Positions 60,946 through 64,000 of a stretch of DNA of 64,000 bases are shown piece by piece (position 1 is the first letter of the stretch; the number at the start of each line of letters is the position of its first letter). Position numbers and translations under genes: made by a program. Origin of the DNA: SAR202 cluster bacterium bin127 (GTDB lineage: Bacteria > Chloroflexota > Dehalococcoidia > Lucifugimonadales > Lucifugimonadaceae). The notes beneath the pieces were generated by a model. That model saw only the letters and a program-made list of their open reading frames with translations. It was not told where the DNA came from and did not search any database. Location of the stretch: contig MPNN01000006.1 of NCBI GenBank assembly GCA_002239045.1, positions 1 to 64,000 of the forward strand, given 5' to 3'.

Positions 60946-61658
60946 CGTCGGAAGAGCCTGAAGAAGCTCTCCTGATATTCCTCGAAAAGTCCCCATCGGA
61001 CGAGTTCTTCGTGGACAACTGAGGGATCGATTTCTCGGCGACGGGCGCGTTGCATAAGGTCGTCGATGCGTACCCTGGCATCCCTTGGAACTCCGCCGTC
61101 GTCGTCGAACAAGCGGCGTTCGTTCAACTCCTCGAAGTTCGATTTGGCGGACTGATTAGTGAATTCGTAGATGAATTTCATCACGGAGACATCCCAAAGT
61201 TCGTCTACGCCGAGGAGAACGGTGTGTAGCGGTTTGTCGTCGCGTTCGATTTCGTCGCGGATCTTGGCGGCGATTTGGCGCGGTTCTCCGGCGACGGTTT
61301 CAGTCGTCTGGGGTTCGTTCTTGTACTTGTAGAGCAAACCAGCAGCATCCGAACCGTATCGGTTGGTGAGGTAGTCGAGGTATTCTGTGGCCTCTTGACC
61401 GAATCCCTCTGAGTTTGACAGATAGCCGGGAGTAACTATCTGTGGTCGGTCGGCGCGGACGAGTCCGTATCGGACTACGGTGTCCTTTTGCTCGTCCTCG
61501 AATATGCCTTCGTAAACGGGTTGAGACACAACGTGATAGTGGATCACAGTTGAACCAAAGGTAGATAGTGATCGGCGTGGGACGCGGATCGTGCGCGTCA
61601 TCGCGATCGCGCGTTCGATCTGCGGGTCCAGGTTTTCGGGGCGTTGGGGTTGAAGCAC
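60942..61658 (-). CDS. Conserved hypothetical protein (238 aa)
   Basis: VRYGLVRADRPQIVTPGYLS, TNRYGSDAAGLLYKYKNEP and LLGVDELWDVSVMKFIYEF are likely conserved blocks; the fold is probably mostly helical and soluble. I do not know a function. The last codons overlap the nicotinamidase stop (TTAG shared by both strands). Start may be ATG 61658 or the later ATG at 61601 (MTRTIRVPRR). Confidence 0.65.
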   Translation of the reverse strand: MLQPQRPENLDPQIERAIAMTRTIRVPRRSLSTFGSTVIHYHVVSQPVYEGIFEDEQKDTVVRYGLVRADRPQIVTPGYLSNSEGFGQEATEYLDYLTNRYGSDAAGLLYKYKNEPQTTETVAGEPRQIAAKIRDEIERDDKPLHTVLLGVDELWDVSVMKFIYEFTNQSAKSNFEELNERRLFDDDGGVPRDARVRIDDLMQRARRREIDPSVVHEELVRWGLFEEYQESFFRLFRR

Positions 61659-61682
61659 TTTTTATACGCGGCGGCGCGCGGG

Positions 61683-63920
61683 TCAGGGGATAGTTTGACC
61701 TTCGGTGATCTCGATGCGTTGGTTCGCGTCGACATCTTCGATGACTTGGTCCAGACCGCTGGGCCATTCGATCTTTATTCTGTCAACTTTATCCGCATTC
61801 CGGATCCCGAACGTCAGTTCCAGACTGTTCATAGAGAGAAAAGTAGAGCTTCCGGTCAATTCTTGAACTTGCTCATGCTTGGAGCCGTCAGCGTAGGTGT
61901 ATTCAATGTAGACCCGCGCTCCGATTCCGTCGGCGTTGCTGCCGATGTCACCGTCCAGCATTCCGCCAATCAATCGCATAGTGATCCAACTGCGATCACC
62001 GCCGGCGTTCATCCACAGGAACAGCGGCCCGGGTTCCCAGTTGCAATCGTCTTGGCCGACGAGGCGGCATCCGTTGCTGTTGGTGCCGATCAAGTCTACG
62101 TAGCCATCTCCGTTGAGGTCGCCTTTCGCCAATCCCTTGCCGTTTTCGTGAAACGCGGGGCTAATCCGTTGCTCGGATCGGTCGAAGTTGGGGTGATTGG
62201 GATCGAGGACGGTGTAATCGACACCGAGGATGTCAAGCACCCGGGCTTCTACGGTGATGTCTTGGAATTCGCCGGCGCCGTTGCCACGTAACATGCGTCC
62301 GGCGCCCGGGAAGAGGTGGCCGCTGGGAGCTTCCCCGCGGTCGGACATGGCACCGAGCCAGTAGAGGTCTTGATCGCCATCGTTTTCGTAGTCGAAAAAC
62401 ACGGTTCCAAAACCGAAGTCGTAGGCAGCGAGGCCAGTCGGAACTTGCCAATCTTCGACGATTTGCGTGGGATCAAGCGCCATAGGTGGCATTACTGCGT
62501 TTGGTGCGACGTAGGTCGCGCGGGCGATGTCGTTGAAGACGCCAACGGTTCCCACCCCTTCAACGTCGCGAACGCCGTCATTGCGCAACAAAAAGTGGAA
62601 GCAGGTTCCCCATCCGTATTGATGACCGTACGCGCAGTCTCCCGACGGCGTGGTCGGAGCCTCACGGGTGAGGGGGTGATATCCGATATTGGTGACGAAA
62701 ACGTCCAAATCGAGGTCGTTGTCATAGTCGCCTAGCGCGAAACCCATCCAAGCGCCCATCATGTCGACTCCCATGGCGCGGCTGATCTGGGTGAACTTGA
62801 TGTCGGTTTCGGTCGAGTCGTTGCGAAAAACTTTTAACCGACTGCCGTCGTCTGCTAGCCATAGATCCGCATCGCCGTCGTCGTCGTGGTCAAAGAACAG
62901 CGCGGCGAGCGTCTGCCCGGTCGGTTCACCGACGAACTCGCCCGAGGCGTCGATGAGGTCCGGGTTGTAACCCGGCACGATTTCGCCGGTGACGGGATCG
63001 GGCCAGCCGATATCGTCGCCGAACGGGTCACGCATCAGAATCGGGCCGTAGCGCAGACCTGCTTCTTCGGTCACATCAGTGAACGTAAGGTCGGCGTTGT
63101 TTATGTAGAGAACGTTGTAATGTCCGTGGTGATCGGGACGATTGAACCAAAGGAAATCCTGGTCTACTCGATTGCTGACGAAGATGTCGATCCAACCATC
63201 GTTGTTGACATCGGAGCACCCGACGCTGAAACCGGAGCGGAGGTTTGCTGCATCTCCGAGCGCCGATTCTGTGATTTCTTCGAACGTTCCGTCGCCTAAG
63301 TTCCTGAACAACCGGTCTTTAATGATTGCTGGGAGATTGGGATAGTATCGGGCGGCCCGGTAATCCAGATTGTCGCCGATACGGCCGTAAGAAGCGACGT
63401 ATAGGTCCTGATAGCCGTCGTTGTCGATATCGCAGGCGGCGACGCCGGTGCTGTTCGCGACGGGCAGATCTACTCCGGCTTCCTCTGCGACCTCGGTGTA
63501 AACGTGGTCGCCGTCGTTGCGGAAGAGGCGGTTAGGTCCACCAGTGGTGTCCGGGAGGAGGGCTTCGATCTCGGCGGAGGTTACATAGAAGTCCATGTCA
63601 CCGTCGCGGTCATAGTCGAAGATTGCGACTCCAGGATGGCGGTTTTCGATCATCCACAGTTCTTCGCCTGTTTCCGGGTCGACTAAGACGAGTGGTGCGA
63701 TGTTCGTGAACGGCATCACCGGTTCAGCCATCATCTCATCTAGCGATTCAGTGGAAGCCGTAGTGCCTGAAGTCTGCGCGGTCGGTGCCGGTTCCGGTGT
63801 TGGGGTCGATGGAGGAGCGGTGGGTTGAGGCGTGGCGGTAGGCTCTTCGCTGACGCACGCGGTTACGAGAGCAACGACCAAGATTGCGATCGTCAATATC
63901 AGTGGCGCGGATGGGTTCAT
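61683..63920 (-). CDS. FG-GAP/VCBS repeat lipoprotein with ASPIC/UnbV domain
   Basis: A lipoprotein signal ends LVVALVTAC, followed by a Pro/Thr-rich linker. Repeats of the calcium-binding type Asp-x-Asp-x-Asp-Gly (YDRDGDMDFYVTS, DIDNDGYQDLYVAS, DVNNDGWIDIFVSN, DHDDDGDADLWLA, DYDNDLDLDVFVTN, DLNGDGYVDLIGTN) build a beta propeller. The C-terminal ASPIC/UnbV domain (IGARVYIEYTYADG ... VDRIKIEWPSGL) ends the protein. It resembles CRTAC1-type proteins; an extracellular adhesion or binding role is likely. ATG 63920 is preferred over 63959. Confidence 0.88.
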   Translation of the reverse strand: MNPSAPLILTIAILVVALVTACVSEEPTATPQPTAPPSTPTPEPAPTAQTSGTTASTESLDEMMAEPVMPFTNIAPLVLVDPETGEELWMIENRHPGVAIFDYDRDGDMDFYVTSAEIEALLPDTTGGPNRLFRNDGDHVYTEVAEEAGVDLPVANSTGVAACDIDNDGYQDLYVASYGRIGDNLDYRAARYYPNLPAIIKDRLFRNLGDGTFEEITESALGDAANLRSGFSVGCSDVNNDGWIDIFVSNRVDQDFLWFNRPDHHGHYNVLYINNADLTFTDVTEEAGLRYGPILMRDPFGDDIGWPDPVTGEIVPGYNPDLIDASGEFVGEPTGQTLAALFFDHDDDGDADLWLADDGSRLKVFRNDSTETDIKFTQISRAMGVDMMGAWMGFALGDYDNDLDLDVFVTNIGYHPLTREAPTTPSGDCAYGHQYGWGTCFHFLLRNDGVRDVEGVGTVGVFNDIARATYVAPNAVMPPMALDPTQIVEDWQVPTGLAAYDFGFGTVFFDYENDGDQDLYWLGAMSDRGEAPSGHLFPGAGRMLRGNGAGEFQDITVEARVLDILGVDYTVLDPNHPNFDRSEQRISPAFHENGKGLAKGDLNGDGYVDLIGTNSNGCRLVGQDDCNWEPGPLFLWMNAGGDRSWITMRLIGGMLDGDIGSNADGIGARVYIEYTYADGSKHEQVQELTGSSTFLSMNSLELTFGIRNADKVDRIKIEWPSGLDQVIEDVDANQRIEITEGQTIP

Positions 63921-64000
63921 ACGCCTTGGGATTCGCAACGATTGGTCGTTAATCTGCATCGAAGTAATCGGTGTCGGTTTCGTGGAGATGCTAAGCCTTT

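Overview
The window reads as bacterial chromosome, probably from a Chloroflexota lineage close to the marine SAR202 / Dehalococcoidia group. This is inference, based on paralogous enolase-superfamily genes, a cytosolic reductive-dehalogenase-like iron-sulfur protein, DMSP-demethylase/dimethylglycine-dehydrogenase-type one-carbon enzymes, many Pro/Thr-linker lipoproteins, and dispersed palindromic repeats. Genes are moderately GC-rich and mostly in short operons. I see no rRNA, CRISPR array, prophage or complete insertion sequence.

Layout. 1-1070: the 5' part of a secreted protein, an 11-base G run, and a repeat-filled gap. 1-13.4 kb: NCS2 permease fused to an ATPase-like domain, retropepsin pair, reductive-dehalogenase-like protein, GPP34 protein, wHTH regulator, two tandem CARDB surface proteins, an enolase-superfamily enzyme. 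13.5-23 kb: higBA, sugar isomerase-like protein, XerD-type recombinase, lgt, a PIN module, recJ-fabF, mtaB. 23-29 kb: a metallo-beta-lactamase-fold protein lacking its metal ligands plus a small relative, leucyl aminopeptidase, a lipoprotein, a nuclease-like protein, a nickel/cobalt transporter and tRNA-Arg and tRNA-His. 29.3-37.6 kb is the accessory zone: a second enolase-superfamily gene flanked by inverted copies of a ~100 bp element, a MITE with target-site duplication sitting inside a broken coiled-coil gene, three gene remnants, CAP-domain and zinc-knuckle membrane proteins, an RraA-family gene, and a peroxiredoxin-like gene with an in-frame TGA exactly at the catalytic cysteine (probable selenoprotein). 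37.6-64 kb is mostly metabolic: SulP transporter, dxs, hydroxypyruvate-isomerase-like protein, SLC13-type permease, a pncB - dimethylglycine-dehydrogenase - DmdA-like operon, a hydroxyacid-oxoacid transhydrogenase, full-length lhr, AIM24-like protein, Fic protein with an operator cluster, an oxidoreductase, nicotinamidase and an ASPIC/FG-GAP lipoprotein.

How the genes may work together: nicotinamidase and nicotinate phosphoribosyltransferase supply NAD salvage; the FAD/GcvT fusion and the DmdA-like enzyme suggest folate-linked demethylation of methylated osmolytes; the enolases, TIM-barrel isomerases and Gfo/Idh/MocA protein suggest sugar-acid catabolism. The strongest candidates for new biology are the Sec-type peroxiredoxin-like gene (37118-37597), the MITE with reconstructable empty site (31265-31396), and paired active/inactive enzymes (CARDB metallopeptidases; metal-less MBL-fold protein).
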